Source of the DNA: Streptomyces sp. NBC_00425
Lineage (GTDB): Bacteria > Actinomycetota > Actinomycetes > Streptomycetales > Streptomycetaceae
Direction of reading: 5' to 3'
NCBI RefSeq assembly: GCF_036030735.1
Contig: NZ_CP107928.1
Location: 3,782,001-3,846,000, forward strand
Length of the DNA: 64,000 bases
The notes beneath the pieces are model-generated. The model searched no databases. It was not told the DNA's origin and was given only the letters and a program-made list of their open reading frames with translations. The stretch's first letter is position 1, and each line of letters opens with the position of its first letter. Below, piece after piece: positions 54,160-63,930 of this stretch. The translations under genes and the position numbers were made by a program.

Positions 54160-54693
54160 TCAGGAGGCCGCCGGTACCGGTTCGCGGTCGGCGGCGGAAG
54201 GGGCGGCGACGACGCCGTCCCGGTAGCCGAGAATCGTGGGGAAGGCGGGGACCCGCAGGGCGCCGAACAGCGGTGCCGCCTCGGGCCCGGGCACCACCTC
54301 GTCCGCCGGCCCGACGAGTCGGGCGGTCAGACTGCTCTCGACGGCTTCGGCGCCGATCACCAGGGCCAGGACCCGGCCGCCCGCCGCACGGGTCCGGTCG
54401 GCCCGTTCGGCGAAGTCGGGGAGGGCGTCGGTGCAGGACGGGCAGTCGTGGGAGAAGACGCCCAGCAGCAGCTCCCCGGAGCGGAAGTCGTCCTGGGTCA
54501 GCGTCCGCCCGCTGAGCGCGGTGGCGGTGAAGTCCGGTAGTGCGTCCCCGGGTTGGGGCCCCTGGGCCGCGAAGTCGGCGCGTCGGCGGACGGCTTCGAG
54601 CTCCTGCCAGCGGCGCAGGATGACCAGGAGCAGGACGAGGTTGAGCAGGGCGACGGCTCCGACGAGCACGAGACCGGCTAGGACGTATGGCAC
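54160..54693 (-). CDS. Membrane-anchored thioredoxin-fold protein with CPSC active site (TlpA/MauD-like)
   Basis: 177 residues from GTG 54693 (AGGGGGT upstream); an upstream in-frame extension is non-coding. One membrane helix (~5-27, VLVGAVALLNLVLLLVILRR), then a redoxin domain (~50-170) with FSHDCPSCTDALPDF as active site and a cis-proline in VPAFPTI. First gene of the six-gene operon. It is the likely oxidoreductase acting on the cysteine-rich peptide with the MauE-like partner, since MauD and MauE work together in other bacteria. Confidence 0.85.
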   Translation of the reverse strand: MPYVLAGLVLVGAVALLNLVLLLVILRRWQELEAVRRRADFAAQGPQPGDALPDFTATALSGRTLTQDDFRSGELLLGVFSHDCPSCTDALPDFAERADRTRAAGGRVLALVIGAEAVESSLTARLVGPADEVVPGPEAAPLFGALRVPAFPTILGYRDGVVAAPSAADREPVPAAS

Positions 54694-54745
54694 GTTTCGA
54701 CCCCCTGGGCGGGTTGCACTTGGGAGCAGTGTGAGAGGTGGGGCC

Positions 54746-54774
54746 TGCCAGGAGGATGCCAAGACCTTGCCAGG
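54746..54774. promoter_or_regulatory. Three direct repeats TGCCAGG/TGCCAAG/TGCCAGG at exact 11-bp spacing (SARP-type box)
   Basis: Heptamers start at 54746, 54757 and 54768, each separated by four bases. Direct heptamers with 11-bp periodicity are the hallmark of SARP (ActII-ORF4/DnrI-type) binding sites. They lie in the 109-bp divergent promoter between the SARP gene and the peptide operon. A CACACT hexamer at 54728-54733 (minus strand) is a possible -10 for the operon. Direction of activation is inferred. Confidence 0.75.
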
Positions 54775-54802
54775 AACATGACGGGCTGAGCACCATGACC
54801 GC

Positions 54803-55600
54803 ATGCATGCCACGGGGTCATATTTTCGAGTGCTCGGCAGAGTTGAATGGACCGTCGACGGACACCCCAGGACCATCGGGCGCCGCCGCGAACGTCTGCT
54901 GCTGGGCTTACTTCTGCTGGAGATGGGCCGGCCGCTCCCGATGGACCGCCTGATCGATCTGCTGTCCGACGAGGACGAACGACCGCGGTCCCGGGCCGAC
55001 CTGTATGTGAACGTCTGCCGGCTGCGGGCGAGTCTTCGCCGGGGCGGGGCCGACGGGTCGGTGCGGCTGGTGCGGAGCGGTTCGACGTACACGCTGACCG
55101 GCGATCCGCAGCTGGTGGACCTGCACCGCTTCACCCAGCTGGTGGACCGGGCCCAGCGGGGCACCGAGCCCCAGGAGGTGTCGCGCCTCGCCTCGTCCGC
55201 GCTGGCCGAGTGGCGGGGTGCGGTACTGGAGGACGTCGCGTCCGAGCGGACCCGCCGAGGTGTCGCCACCGCCTTCGACGAGCTGCTGATCTCGGCGCAA
55301 CTGCTGCGTGTCGCGGCGGAGTTCAAGCTGCGCAACTACTCGTCGCTCGCCGCGGAGCTCGCGCGGCTCACCGCGGAGCATCCCGAGCACGAGATGCTCC
55401 TGGCCTTCCGCGCCGCCACGCTCTACGAATGCGGCCGCCGCGCGGACGCGCTGCGCGTGCTGTCCTCGGCGCGAGCGCGCATGGCCGCGCGGCTGGGGCT
55501 GGACCTGAGCCGCGGGCTCCAGGACCTGCGCGGGGCGATCCTGCGGGACGATCCCGTGGACCACCACATCTTCCGCTGCGGCGCCCTGGGCGCCGCCTGA
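54803..55600 (+). CDS. SARP-family pathway regulator (OmpR-like DNA-binding domain plus BTAD)
   Basis: 265 residues, the size of small SARPs such as ActII-ORF4. Residues ~8-100 form the OmpR-type winged helix (FRVLGRVEW...YVNVCRLRASLRR); residues ~105-255 are the bacterial transcriptional activation domain (BTAD). SARPs switch on adjacent secondary-metabolite genes. Divergent orientation and the repeats at 54746-54774 indicate that it controls the peptide operon, probably also itself. Confidence 0.92.
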   Translation: MHATGSYFRVLGRVEWTVDGHPRTIGRRRERLLLGLLLLEMGRPLPMDRLIDLLSDEDERPRSRADLYVNVCRLRASLRRGGADGSVRLVRSGSTYTLTGDPQLVDLHRFTQLVDRAQRGTEPQEVSRLASSALAEWRGAVLEDVASERTRRGVATAFDELLISAQLLRVAAEFKLRNYSSLAAELARLTAEHPEHEMLLAFRAATLYECGRRADALRVLSSARARMAARLGLDLSRGLQDLRGAILRDDPVDHHIFRCGALGAA

Positions 55601-55695
55601 CGCGTCGGCCGCGGAACGTCCACCACGACGCTCCCACCGTCGAAGAGGCGCCTCCCGACTAGTGCATCCCGCACAGATCCACCACGGGATCGACG

Positions 55696-55729
55696 AAGGG
55701 GTCGGGCTCCCACGAGCCCGACCCCTTCC
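55696..55729. terminator. Strong bidirectional hairpin terminator
   Basis: Perfect 15-bp arms (GAAGGGGTCGGGCTC and its complement) with a 4-base loop, between the convergent SARP and ychF genes. It marks the right boundary of the peptide cluster. Confidence 0.85.
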
Positions 55730-55773
55730 GACCTGCGTGCCCACCACATCGGCGGGACGTCGTCAGCCACCGC

Positions 55774-56862
<1,089 letters not shown>

Positions 56863-57059
56863 GTTGCGACTTCCCGTGGTGAGAGGGCCAAGGGGCCAGT
56901 TCCCGGAGTGAGAGGGCCAGGGGCCAGAGAGCTGACCGGTCCACCAGTTTACGGCGTGTCCCGGCGCGGCCCCGCTGGCCGGTCGAACGCTTGGCCAAGC
57001 TGCGCCGCACGGCGTGTCCGACACCCGATTCGGCACATAAACAGACCAGAGTTGGTCCG

Positions 57060-57665
57060 GTGGAGCAATACAGGACACGGGCCCCTGACCGGGACTCCCA
57101 CCGAGACGCCCGACGTGACGCCCGACGGGACACGCCTCCCCTGCCTCCCCTGCCGCCCCGGCCGGGCCCGGACCGGAGCCGCCACGAGCCCCGCCCCGGC
57201 CCGGCCGCACGCGGGCCGGCGCCGCTGCCGCTGCCGCTGTCGCGGTGGAGGGTGCCGAACCCCCGGCTGACCGGGCTCGGCGCGGGGCTGTTCGGCTCGG
57301 TGCTGATGTTCCTGCTGGGCGGCCTGGACCAGCTGCTGTTCGGCGCCTCGCTCACGGCGTACGGCGTGCTGTTCCTGCCCGTGTGCCTGCTGACCGCGCT
57401 CTGGGTGCGCGCCGCCGATCTGCTGTCCGCTCCGGTGGTCGCGCCGATCGCCTTCTCCGTCGGGCTGCTGCCCGTGGCCGGCGGCGGCAACGGGATCGGG
57501 GCGCGGCTGATGGGGCTGGTCACCGCACTGGCCACCCAGGTCGGCTGGCTGTACGGCGGGACGCTGCTGGCGGCGCTGACCGTCCTGGCGCGCGGCCTGC
57601 GCCGGGCGGCGGCCGGCCGCAGGAACCCGGCCCGCCGCCCGCCGTCCCGCCGGGACCCGTCGTAG
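57060..57665 (+). CDS. Membrane protein with Pro/Arg-rich N-terminus (DUF6542-like)
   Basis: 201 residues if started at GTG 57060; an ATG at 56991 would add 23 residues and neither has a strong ribosome site. Residues ~1-60 are disordered (RRDARRDTPPLPPLPPRPG). Four hydrophobic segments follow (~70-175), and the end is Arg-rich. I recognise only a Streptomyces conserved membrane family. It is divergent from ychF. Confidence 0.7.
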   Translation: MEQYRTRAPDRDSHRDARRDARRDTPPLPPLPPRPGPDRSRHEPRPGPAARGPAPLPLPLSRWRVPNPRLTGLGAGLFGSVLMFLLGGLDQLLFGASLTAYGVLFLPVCLLTALWVRAADLLSAPVVAPIAFSVGLLPVAGGGNGIGARLMGLVTALATQVGWLYGGTLLAALTVLARGLRRAAAGRRNPARRPPSRRDPS

Positions 57666-57667
57666 TC

Positions 57668-57754
57668 GTGGCGCGGCTCGTGTCACGGCTCGTGGCACGA
57701 CGTGTGGCACGGCTCGTGGCGCCGCACGACGTGTGGCACGGCTCGTGGCGCCGT
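57668..57754. repeat. Imperfect tandem repeats of GTGGCACGGCTCGTGGC type
   Basis: The words GGCTCGTG and ACGTGTGGCACGGCTCGTGG recur four to five times between the convergent membrane-protein and ppgK genes. No gene is present. It may form alternative hairpins; no function can be assigned. Confidence 0.75.
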
Positions 57755-57806
57755 CCGCGGCCGTGACGGCCGACCCTCACGGCGGCACGGCCGCGGCCGC
57801 CGCGGC

Positions 57807-58553
57807 TCAGTCGCTCTTCGCCGCGTGCATCGCCGCGCCCACGATGCCCGCGTTGTTCTGCAGCTGGGCCGGGACGATCTCCGCCTTGACGCCCTCGATG
57901 AAGTGCAGGAACTTGTCGGCCTTGCGGCTGACGCCGCCGCCGATGATGAACAGCTCCGGCGAGAAGAGCATCTCGACGTGGGCGAGGTACTTCTGGACGC
58001 GGTGCGCCCAGTGCTCCCACGTCAGCTCGTGGTCCTCCCTGGCCTTGCTGCTGGCGCGCTTCTCGGCGTCGTGCCCGTGCAGCTCCAGATGGCCGAGCTC
58101 GGTGTTGGGGACCAGCGCGCCGTCCACGAACAGGGCACTGCCGATGCCCGTGCCGAACGTCAGCAGGATCACCGTGCCGCCGCGGCCGCGCCCGGCGCCG
58201 AAGGACATCTCGGCGACGCCCGCCGCGTCCGCGTCGTTGACCACGGTGACCGGCAGGCCGCCCAGCCGCTCGCCGAACAGGGCGCGCGCGTCGGTGTCGA
58301 TCCAGCCCTTGTCGACATTGGCCGCGGTACGGATCGTGGCGCCGCCGGTGACGACGCCCGGGAAGGTCAGTCCCACGGGCCCCGTCCACCCGAAGTGCTC
58401 CACGACCTCCTGCACGCCGTCGGCGACGCTCTCGGGCGTCGCCGGGTGCGGGGTGAGCACTTTGAGCCGTTCCTGGGCCAGGTCGCCCTTGTCGAGGTCC
58501 ACCGGGGCGCCCTTGATCCCGGATCCGCCGATGTCCACGCCGAAGATCTGCAT
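57807..58553 (-). CDS. ppgK: Polyphosphate glucokinase (ROK family)
   Basis: 248 residues. It phosphorylates glucose with polyphosphate (and usually ATP). [12 protein letters not shown] is the N-terminal phosphate-binding loop; the glucose-binding and catalytic Asp lies in [21 protein letters not shown] is the second phosphate motif; GHLELHG is the glucose site. The ROK zinc cysteines are absent, as usual for this subfamily. It lies 29 bp downstream-side of ispH on the same strand, in the order ispH before ppgK being reversed (ppgK is distal to its own promoter at 58554). Confidence 0.93.
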   Translation of the reverse strand: MQIFGVDIGGSGIKGAPVDLDKGDLAQERLKVLTPHPATPESVADGVQEVVEHFGWTGPVGLTFPGVVTGGATIRTAANVDKGWIDTDARALFGERLGGLPVTVVNDADAAGVAEMSFGAGRGRGGTVILLTFGTGIGSALFVDGALVPNTELGHLELHGHDAEKRASSKAREDHELTWEHWAHRVQKYLAHVEMLFSPELFIIGGGVSRKADKFLHFIEGVKAEIVPAQLQNNAGIVGAAMHAAKSD

Positions 58554-58582
58554 GGCCCTACGTTACGACGGCCGACGGACCG

Positions 58583-59626
58583 TCACTCGGCCGAGGTACC
58601 CGCCGCACCGGACGCCGCACCGGACGCCGCGCCGCTCCCGCCGCGCCCGGCCGCCAGTGCCGCCGCCTCCTCGCGCAGGTCACGGCGGAGTTCCTTGGGC
58701 AGCGAGAAGGTGATGTGCTCCTCGGCGGCCTTGACGAGCTCGACGTCCCCGTAGCCGCGCTCGGTGAGCCAGGCCAGCACCTCCTCGACGAGGACCTCCG
58801 GGACGGAGGCGCCGGAGGTGACGCCGACCGTCGTCACGCCGTCCAGCCAGGCCTCGTCGATCTCGCTCGCGAAGTCCACCAGGTAGGCCTCGCGGGAGCC
58901 GGCGAGCTTGGCGACCTCGACCAGGCGCTTGGAGTTGGAGGAGTTGCGGGAGCCGACCACGATGACCAGCTCCGCCTCCGCGCCCATCTGCTTCACCGCG
59001 AGCTGACGGTTCTGCGTGGCGTAGCAGATGTCGTCGCTCGGCGGGGAGATGAGCTGCGGGAACTTCTCCTTCAGCGCGTCGACCGTCTCCATCGTCTCGT
59101 CGACGGAGAGGGTGGTCTGGGAGAGCCACACGATCTTCGACGGGTCGCGGACCTCGACCTTGGCGACGTCCGCGGGGCCGTCGACCAGCTGGATGTGGTC
59201 CGGGGCCTCACCTGAGGTGCCGATGACCTCCTCGTGGCCCTCGTGCCCGATCAGGAGGATGTCGTAGTCCTCCTGGGCGAAGCGGACCGCCTCCTTGTGG
59301 ACCTTGGTGACCAGCGGGCAGGTCGCGTCGATGGTGGCGAGGCGCCCGCGCGCGGCCTCCTCGTGGACGACGGGGGCGACGCCGTGGGCCGAGAACATCA
59401 CGATGTTGCCCGGCGGCACCTCCTCCGTCCGCTCGACGAAGATCGCGCCCTTCTTCTCCAGGGTCTGCACGACGTACTTGTTGTGGACGATCTCGTGCCG
59501 GACGTAGACCGGGGCCCCGTACTGCTCCAGGGCCTTCTCCACGGCGATCACGGCGCGGTCGACGCCCGCGCAGTAGCCCCGGGGAGCGGCGAGCAGGACA
59601 CGGCGGCGGCCAGGCGAAGCAGTCAT
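58583..59626 (-). CDS. ispH: 4-hydroxy-3-methylbut-2-enyl diphosphate reductase
   Basis: 347 residues from ATG 59626 (MTASPGRRR); an ATG three codons earlier (59635) is equally possible. This is the last step of the MEP pathway to IPP and DMAPP. The three Fe-S ligand cysteines sit in [22 protein letters not shown] and [24 protein letters not shown] and TSGASVPE are conserved substrate regions. The C-terminal tail is Ala/Gly/Ser repeats ([12 protein letters not shown]) from a short DNA repeat. Divergent from xseA. Confidence 0.96.
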   Translation of the reverse strand: MTASPGRRRVLLAAPRGYCAGVDRAVIAVEKALEQYGAPVYVRHEIVHNKYVVQTLEKKGAIFVERTEEVPPGNIVMFSAHGVAPVVHEEAARGRLATIDATCPLVTKVHKEAVRFAQEDYDILLIGHEGHEEVIGTSGEAPDHIQLVDGPADVAKVEVRDPSKIVWLSQTTLSVDETMETVDALKEKFPQLISPPSDDICYATQNRQLAVKQMGAEAELVIVVGSRNSSNSKRLVEVAKLAGSREAYLVDFASEIDEAWLDGVTTVGVTSGASVPEVLVEEVLAWLTERGYGDVELVKAAEEHITFSLPKELRRDLREEAAALAAGRGGSGAASGAASGAAGTSAE

Positions 59627-59740
59627 GCGTCCCATCGTAAGGCCGTGTCCGGCCGCCGCCGGCGTGCGCGGGGGGCCGCCGCCTTCCGCGCCCCGGCGCT
59701 CGGACCGGGGTTGTCGGTCGTGGCCGATACTCTCGTCGGC

Positions 59741-60949
59741 ATGGCTGTGAACACGTCCGCGGACGCCCCGCTGCCCGTCGGTCAGGTGTCCCGGCTCATC
59801 GGAGGCTGGATCGACCGGCTCGGCGCGGTGTGGGTCGAGGGGCAGATCACCCAGCTGTCCCGGCGCCCGGGCGCCGGCGTCGTCTTCCTGACGCTGCGGG
59901 ACCCGTCGCACGACATCTCGGTGGGCGTGACCTGCTACCGACAGGTCTTCGACGCGGTCGCGGACGTCGTCGGCGAGGGCGCGCGGGTCGTCGTCCACGC
60001 GAAGCCGGAGTGGTACGCGCCGCGCGGGCAGTTGTCGCTGCGGGCCGTGGAGATCAAACCGGTCGGCGTCGGGGAGCTGCTGGCGCGCCTGGAGCAGCTG
60101 AAGCGGTCCCTGGCGGCGGAGGGGCTGTTCGCCCCCGGGCGGAAGAAACCGCTGCCGTTCCTGCCGCAACTGGTCGGCCTCGTGTGCGGGCGGGCCTCCG
60201 CAGCCGAGCGGGACGTCCTGGAGAACGCCCGGCACCGCTGGCCCGCGGTCCGCTTCGAGGTGCGCAACGTCGCCGTCCAGGGCGTGCACGCGGTGACGCA
60301 GGTCGTCCAGGCCGTGAAGGAGCTGGACGCGCTGGAGGAGGTGGACGTGATCGTCGTCGCGCGGGGCGGCGGCAGCGTGGAGGACCTGCTGCCGTTCTCC
60401 GACGAGCAGTTGGTCCGGGCGGTCGCCGCCTGCCGGACACCGGTCGTCTCGGCGATCGGGCACGAGCCGGACAACCCGCTGCTGGACCATGTGGCCGACC
60501 TGCGCGCCTCGACGCCCACCGACGCCGCGAAGAAGGTCGTGCCGGACGTCGGCGAGGAGCTGGAGCGGGTGCGGATGCTGCGCGGGCGGGCCCGCAGGTG
60601 CGTGGAGGGGTATGTGGAGCGGGAGGAGCGCGGGCTGGCCCACGCGCTGGCGCGGCCCGCGATACAGGATCCGCACCGGATGATCGACGAGCGGGCCGAT
60701 CACGTGGCCGCGCTCGCCGACCGGGCCCGGCGCACGCTCGGCCATCTCCTCGACCGCGCGGACTCCGAGCTGGGTCACACGCACGCGCGCGTGGTGGCCC
60801 TCTCGCCGGCCGCGACACTGCAGCGCGGGTACGCGGTGCTGCAGAAGGCCGACGGGCACGTGGTGCGGGACCCGGGCGAGGCGGCGGCGGGCGAGGCGTT
60901 GCGCGCGCGGGTGGCCGGGGGCGAGTTCACCGTTCGAGTCGACGAGTAG
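59741..60949 (+). CDS. xseA: Exodeoxyribonuclease VII large subunit
   Basis: 402 residues. The OB-fold N-terminus ([15 protein letters not shown]...VWVEGQITQ) is followed by the catalytic domain with [29 protein letters not shown] and [13 protein letters not shown], then the helical region and a C-terminal segment with LQRGYAVLQ. It degrades single-stranded DNA together with XseB, whose gene follows 12 bp later. Confidence 0.96.
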   Translation: MAVNTSADAPLPVGQVSRLIGGWIDRLGAVWVEGQITQLSRRPGAGVVFLTLRDPSHDISVGVTCYRQVFDAVADVVGEGARVVVHAKPEWYAPRGQLSLRAVEIKPVGVGELLARLEQLKRSLAAEGLFAPGRKKPLPFLPQLVGLVCGRASAAERDVLENARHRWPAVRFEVRNVAVQGVHAVTQVVQAVKELDALEEVDVIVVARGGGSVEDLLPFSDEQLVRAVAACRTPVVSAIGHEPDNPLLDHVADLRASTPTDAAKKVVPDVGEELERVRMLRGRARRCVEGYVEREERGLAHALARPAIQDPHRMIDERADHVAALADRARRTLGHLLDRADSELGHTHARVVALSPAATLQRGYAVLQKADGHVVRDPGEAAAGEALRARVAGGEFTVRVDE

Positions 60950-60961
60950 GAACACAGGGAC

Positions 60962-61189
60962 ATGACGAGCAGGACGGACGAGGCGCTCGGGTACGAGCAG
61001 GCCCGCGACGAGCTGATCGAGGTCGTACGGCGTCTGGAGGCGGGGGGCACGACGCTGGAGGAGTCCCTCGCCCTGTGGGAGCGCGGTGAGGAGCTGGCCA
61101 AGGTCTGCCGGCGTTGGCTGGAGGGCGCCCGTGAGCGGCTGGACGCGGCGCTCGCAGAGGAGGAGGAGGGGACCCCCGAGGAGGAGTGA
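60962..61189 (+). CDS. xseB: Exodeoxyribonuclease VII small subunit
   Basis: 75 residues. The core ([19 protein letters not shown] then [14 protein letters not shown]) is the XseB helical pair; the tail is acidic. It binds many copies to XseA to form the active nuclease. It is the last gene of the pair before the repeat array. Confidence 0.95.
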   Translation: MTSRTDEALGYEQARDELIEVVRRLEAGGTTLEESLALWERGEELAKVCRRWLEGARERLDAALAEEEEGTPEEE

Positions 61190-61515
61190 ACCGGACCCCG
61201 GGGACCGGGGGTGGCCCGGGACCGGGGGTGGCCCGGGGACCGGAGGTGGCCCGGGACCGGGGGTGGCCCGGGGACCGGAGGTGGCCCGGGACCGGGGGTG
61301 GTCCGGGACCGGGGGTGGTCCGGGACCGGGGGTGGTCCGGGACCGGGGGTGGTCCGGGACCGGGGGTGGTCCGGGACGGGTGTGAAGCGGATCACCCGGC
61401 CGCCGGCCCCACCTTTGTTGAAGGTTGAACATCTTTCGCGTACTGTCGGTACCGTCAGCCGATCCGGACCACGGTCCGGTACCGGATCCGGACGCCACCC
61501 GAAGGAAGTCCACGC
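61190..61515. other. Intergenic region, 326 bp: repeat array then promoter
   Basis: The left part is the 17-bp repeat array listed separately. From 61386 on the sequence becomes normal, with an AT-richer stretch TTTGTTGAAGGTTGAACA (61413-61430) containing the direct repeat GTTGAA twice, then TCCGGACC/GGTCCGG palindromic words (61465-61495) just before the nitroreductase gene. The TTGAAC-containing area is a plausible promoter or regulator site. No gene is seen. Confidence 0.6.
61201..61372. repeat. Ten tandem G-rich 17/18-bp units after xseB
   Basis: Unit GGGACCGGGGGTGGTCC (or ...GGCCC): eight 17-bp copies and two 18-bp variants (61235, 61270), then a decayed half copy. The last five copies are identical, which indicates recent slippage or unequal exchange. 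Each unit has several G-runs on the + strand, suiting G-quadruplex formation. It keeps long artificial open frames alive on both strands. Confidence 0.9.
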
Positions 61516-62106
61516 ATGTCTCTCGTTCTTGACGCCGCCGCCCAGGACCTGCTGTTCCGCGAGGCTCGCACCGCGAACACCTTCACCGACGAGCCGGTGA
61601 CCGACGAGCAGGTCCAGGCGATCTACGACCTCGTCAAGTACGGCCCGACCGCGTTCAACCAGACCCCGCTGCGCGTCACCCTGGTCCGCTCCCCCGAGGC
61701 CCGCGAGCGCCTGGTGCAGCACATGGCCGAGGGCAACCAGGCCAAGACCTCCACCGCCCCGCTGGTCGCGATCCTCTCCGCGGACAACGAGTTCCACGAG
61801 GAGCTGCCCACCCTGTTCCCGGCCTTCCCGCAGGCCAAGGAACTGTTCTTCAGCGAGCGCCCGGCCCGTGAGGGCGCCGCCGCCCTGAACGCCGCCCTCC
61901 AGGCCGCCTACTTCATCATCGGCGTCCGCGCCGCCGGCCTCGCCGCCGGCCCGATGACCGGCGTCGACCTCGAGGGCGTCCGCAAGGAGTTCCTCGACGA
62001 CGACCACACCCCCCTGATGGTCGTCAACATCGGCAAGCCGGGCGAGGGCGCCTGGTACCCGCGCTCCCCGCGTCTGGCCTACGACGAGGTCGTCACCACC
62101 GTCTGA
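61516..62106 (+). CDS. Malonic semialdehyde reductase-type nitroreductase (RutE/HadB subfamily)
   Basis: 196 residues, a flavin-dependent nitroreductase fold. [20 protein letters not shown] and [12 protein letters not shown] are characteristic of the RutE subgroup, which reduces malonic semialdehyde to 3-hydroxypropionate. [13 protein letters not shown] is a late conserved motif. No pyrimidine-degradation (rut) genes are adjacent, so the physiological substrate is uncertain. It has a good promoter region and is followed by a strong palindrome. Confidence 0.9.
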   Translation: MSLVLDAAAQDLLFREARTANTFTDEPVTDEQVQAIYDLVKYGPTAFNQTPLRVTLVRSPEARERLVQHMAEGNQAKTSTAPLVAILSADNEFHEELPTLFPAFPQAKELFFSERPAREGAAALNAALQAAYFIIGVRAAGLAAGPMTGVDLEGVRKEFLDDDHTPLMVVNIGKPGEGAWYPRSPRLAYDEVVTTV

Positions 62107-62114
62107 GACCGCTG

Positions 62115-62158
62115 ACGTGCGAGGAGGCCCCCGGCATGCCGGGGGCCTCCTCGCACGT
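62115..62158. terminator. Perfect 44-bp palindrome terminating convergent genes
   Basis: Arms of 22 bp (ACGTGCGAGGAGGCCCCCGG onward) with no loop bases, centred at GGCATGCC. It lies between the nitroreductase stop and the DUF4245 stop and would terminate both. Confidence 0.85.
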
Positions 62159-62167
62159 GCGGGGCGC

Positions 62168-62692
62168 TCACGCCAGCTTCAGCGCGCCGGCCATCGTCGA
62201 GAGCCGGCCGAAGCCCGCCGTGCCCGCGACCACCGTGGTGGAGCCGCCGGCGTCCTTCAGCACGAGCGCGTCGTAGCGGCCGCCGGTGTAGCGCACCCAG
62301 GTGCGACCGCCGATCTGCTCGGTCACCTTGGTCTCGGACGCCCCCTGGCTGGCCTCCTCGATGAACTGCGAGCGCCGCTGGGTGGACTGCTCGATGGTCA
62401 CGTACTCCCCGTCGGGGGTGTGGAAACCAAGGTGCCAGGCGTCGAACTCGTCGCCCCGGAAACGCACCGAGGTGGCCTTCCAGGTGCTCGGCAGGCCCTC
62501 GGGTGCGGCCACCGGGTAGGACGCCGCGCGGCGCGCCGTGAGGAGTTCGACGCGGTAGTCGACCCGCTTGACGTCGGGTGCGCGGTCGTCGTGGGGAATG
62601 AAGAGATAGATCACCCACGCCGCGATCATGATGAGCCCCAGGGAGAGGATCATGTCCCGGGCCGTCTTCTGTCTGCCGTTCGAACCTGCCAC
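62168..62692 (-). CDS. DUF4245 membrane-anchored protein
   Basis: 174 residues from a GTG start. A single N-terminal membrane helix (~13-32, MILSLGLIMIAAWVIYLF) is followed by an outside beta-rich domain matching DUF4245, found across actinobacteria next to glpX. The function is unknown. It is divergent from glpX across 130 bp, a conserved pairing in mycobacteria and streptomycetes as I recall. Confidence 0.88.
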   Translation of the reverse strand: MAGSNGRQKTARDMILSLGLIMIAAWVIYLFIPHDDRAPDVKRVDYRVELLTARRAASYPVAAPEGLPSTWKATSVRFRGDEFDAWHLGFHTPDGEYVTIEQSTQRRSQFIEEASQGASETKVTEQIGGRTWVRYTGGRYDALVLKDAGGSTTVVAGTAGFGRLSTMAGALKLA

Positions 62693-62822
62693 GCCCCCTA
62701 TCGTCGCAGGTGCCCGGTGCGCTCATCCGTGGGGTCCCCTGCTCATTTTGTCGGACTGACGATAGAGTCGGGATCGAACCCTCATCCGGCCGTCGTCGTA
62801 TCAGTCAGAAAGGTGCGCTCCG

Positions 62823-63857
62823 ATGACCGAGCATCATCACTTGCCGTCCGAACTCGATGTCCCCTCCGAGGCCCCGGACCGCAACCTCGCCCTGGAGCTC
62901 GTCCGGGTGACCGAAGCGGCCGCGATGGCCGCCGGCCGCTGGGTGGGACGCGGCGACAAGAACGGCGCCGACGGCGCCGCGGTGCGCGCCATGCGGACCC
63001 TCGTCTCCACCGTGTCGATGAACGGCGTGGTCGTCATCGGCGAGGGCGAGAAGGACGAAGCCCCGATGCTCTTCAACGGCGAGCGCGTCGGCGACCAGAC
63101 CGGTCCCGAGGTCGACATCGCGGTCGACCCCATCGACGGCACCACCCTGACCGCCAAGGGCATGCCGAACGCGATCGCCGTCCTCGCGGCCACCGAGCGC
63201 GGCGCGATGTTCGACCCGTCCGCCGTCTTCTACATGGACAAGCTGGTCACCGGCCCCGAGGCCGCCGAGTTCGTCGACATCGACGCGCCCGTCGAGGTCA
63301 ACATCCGCCGGGTCGCCAAGGCCAAGCGGGCCACGCCGGAGGACGTCACCGTCGTCATCCTGGACCGGCCGCGCCACGCGGGCATCATCGAGGAGATCCG
63401 GGCCACCGGGGCGCGCATCAAGCTGATCTCCGACGGCGACGTGGCCGGCTCGATCCTCGCGCTGCGCGAGGGCACCGGCGTCGACCTGCTGCTCGGCATC
63501 GGCGGCACTCCCGAGGGCATCATCTCGGCCTGCGCCGTGAAGTGCCTGGGCGGCGTCATCCAGGGCAAGCTGTGGCCCAAGGACGACGAGGAGCGGCAGC
63601 GCGCGATCGACGCCGGGCACGACCTCGACCGGGTGCTGACCACCGAGGACCTGGTGACCGGCGAGAACGTGTTCTTCGTCGCCACCGGCATCACCGACGG
63701 CGAACTGCTGCGGGGTGTCCGGTACCGGTCGGAGACCGCGACCACCGACTCGATCGTGATGCGGTCGAAGTCCGGGACGGTCCGGCGGATCGACTCCGAG
63801 CACCGGCTGAGCAAGCTGCGGGCCTACAGCGCGGTCGACTTCGACCGGGCCAAGTAG
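62823..63857 (+). CDS. glpX: Fructose-1,6-bisphosphatase class II
   Basis: 344 residues. It hydrolyses fructose-1,6-bisphosphate in gluconeogenesis. Metal and phosphate motifs: [25 protein letters not shown] and [11 protein letters not shown]; the C-terminal [11 protein letters not shown] is conserved. ATG 62823 has AAGG upstream (GAAAGGTGCGCTCCG). Two hairpins follow (63861-63880 and 63893-63922). Confidence 0.96.
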   Translation: MTEHHHLPSELDVPSEAPDRNLALELVRVTEAAAMAAGRWVGRGDKNGADGAAVRAMRTLVSTVSMNGVVVIGEGEKDEAPMLFNGERVGDQTGPEVDIAVDPIDGTTLTAKGMPNAIAVLAATERGAMFDPSAVFYMDKLVTGPEAAEFVDIDAPVEVNIRRVAKAKRATPEDVTVVILDRPRHAGIIEEIRATGARIKLISDGDVAGSILALREGTGVDLLLGIGGTPEGIISACAVKCLGGVIQGKLWPKDDEERQRAIDAGHDLDRVLTTEDLVTGENVFFVATGITDGELLRGVRYRSETATTDSIVMRSKSGTVRRIDSEHRLSKLRAYSAVDFDRAK

Positions 63858-63860
63858 GCC

Positions 63861-63880
63861 TCCGGCCCGTCAGGGCCGGA
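63861..63880 (+). terminator. Short hairpin after glpX
   Basis: TCCGGCCC and GGGCCGGA around a 4-base loop, immediately after the glpX stop. Confidence 0.6.
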
Positions 63881-63892
63881 AAGCGGCAGAGG

Positions 63893-63922
63893 AGGGCGCC
63901 CCCGGTGCGGAGGGGGCGCCCT
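63893..63922. terminator. Hairpin terminator between glpX and the last gene
   Basis: AGGGCGCCCCC and GGGGGCGCCCT with an 8-base loop, followed by a TTCGTTCGTT stretch on the glpX strand. It can serve the convergent gene as well. Confidence 0.8.
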
Positions 63923-63930
63923 TCGTTCGT

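Noticed and set aside
50385..55600. Methylamine dehydrogenase (mau) operon
   Set aside because: Only MauE- and MauD-like proteins are present; no large subunit, MauG or amicyanin, and the Cys-rich product is far too small for the light chain.
61201..61372. Tandem array considered as a CRISPR
   Set aside because: No unique spacers; 17-bp units abut one another.
59627..61513. Long upstream extension of ispH on the minus strand (976-codon frame)
   Set aside because: It crosses xseA, xseB and the G-rich repeat array antisense; IspH similarity begins at about 59626-59635.
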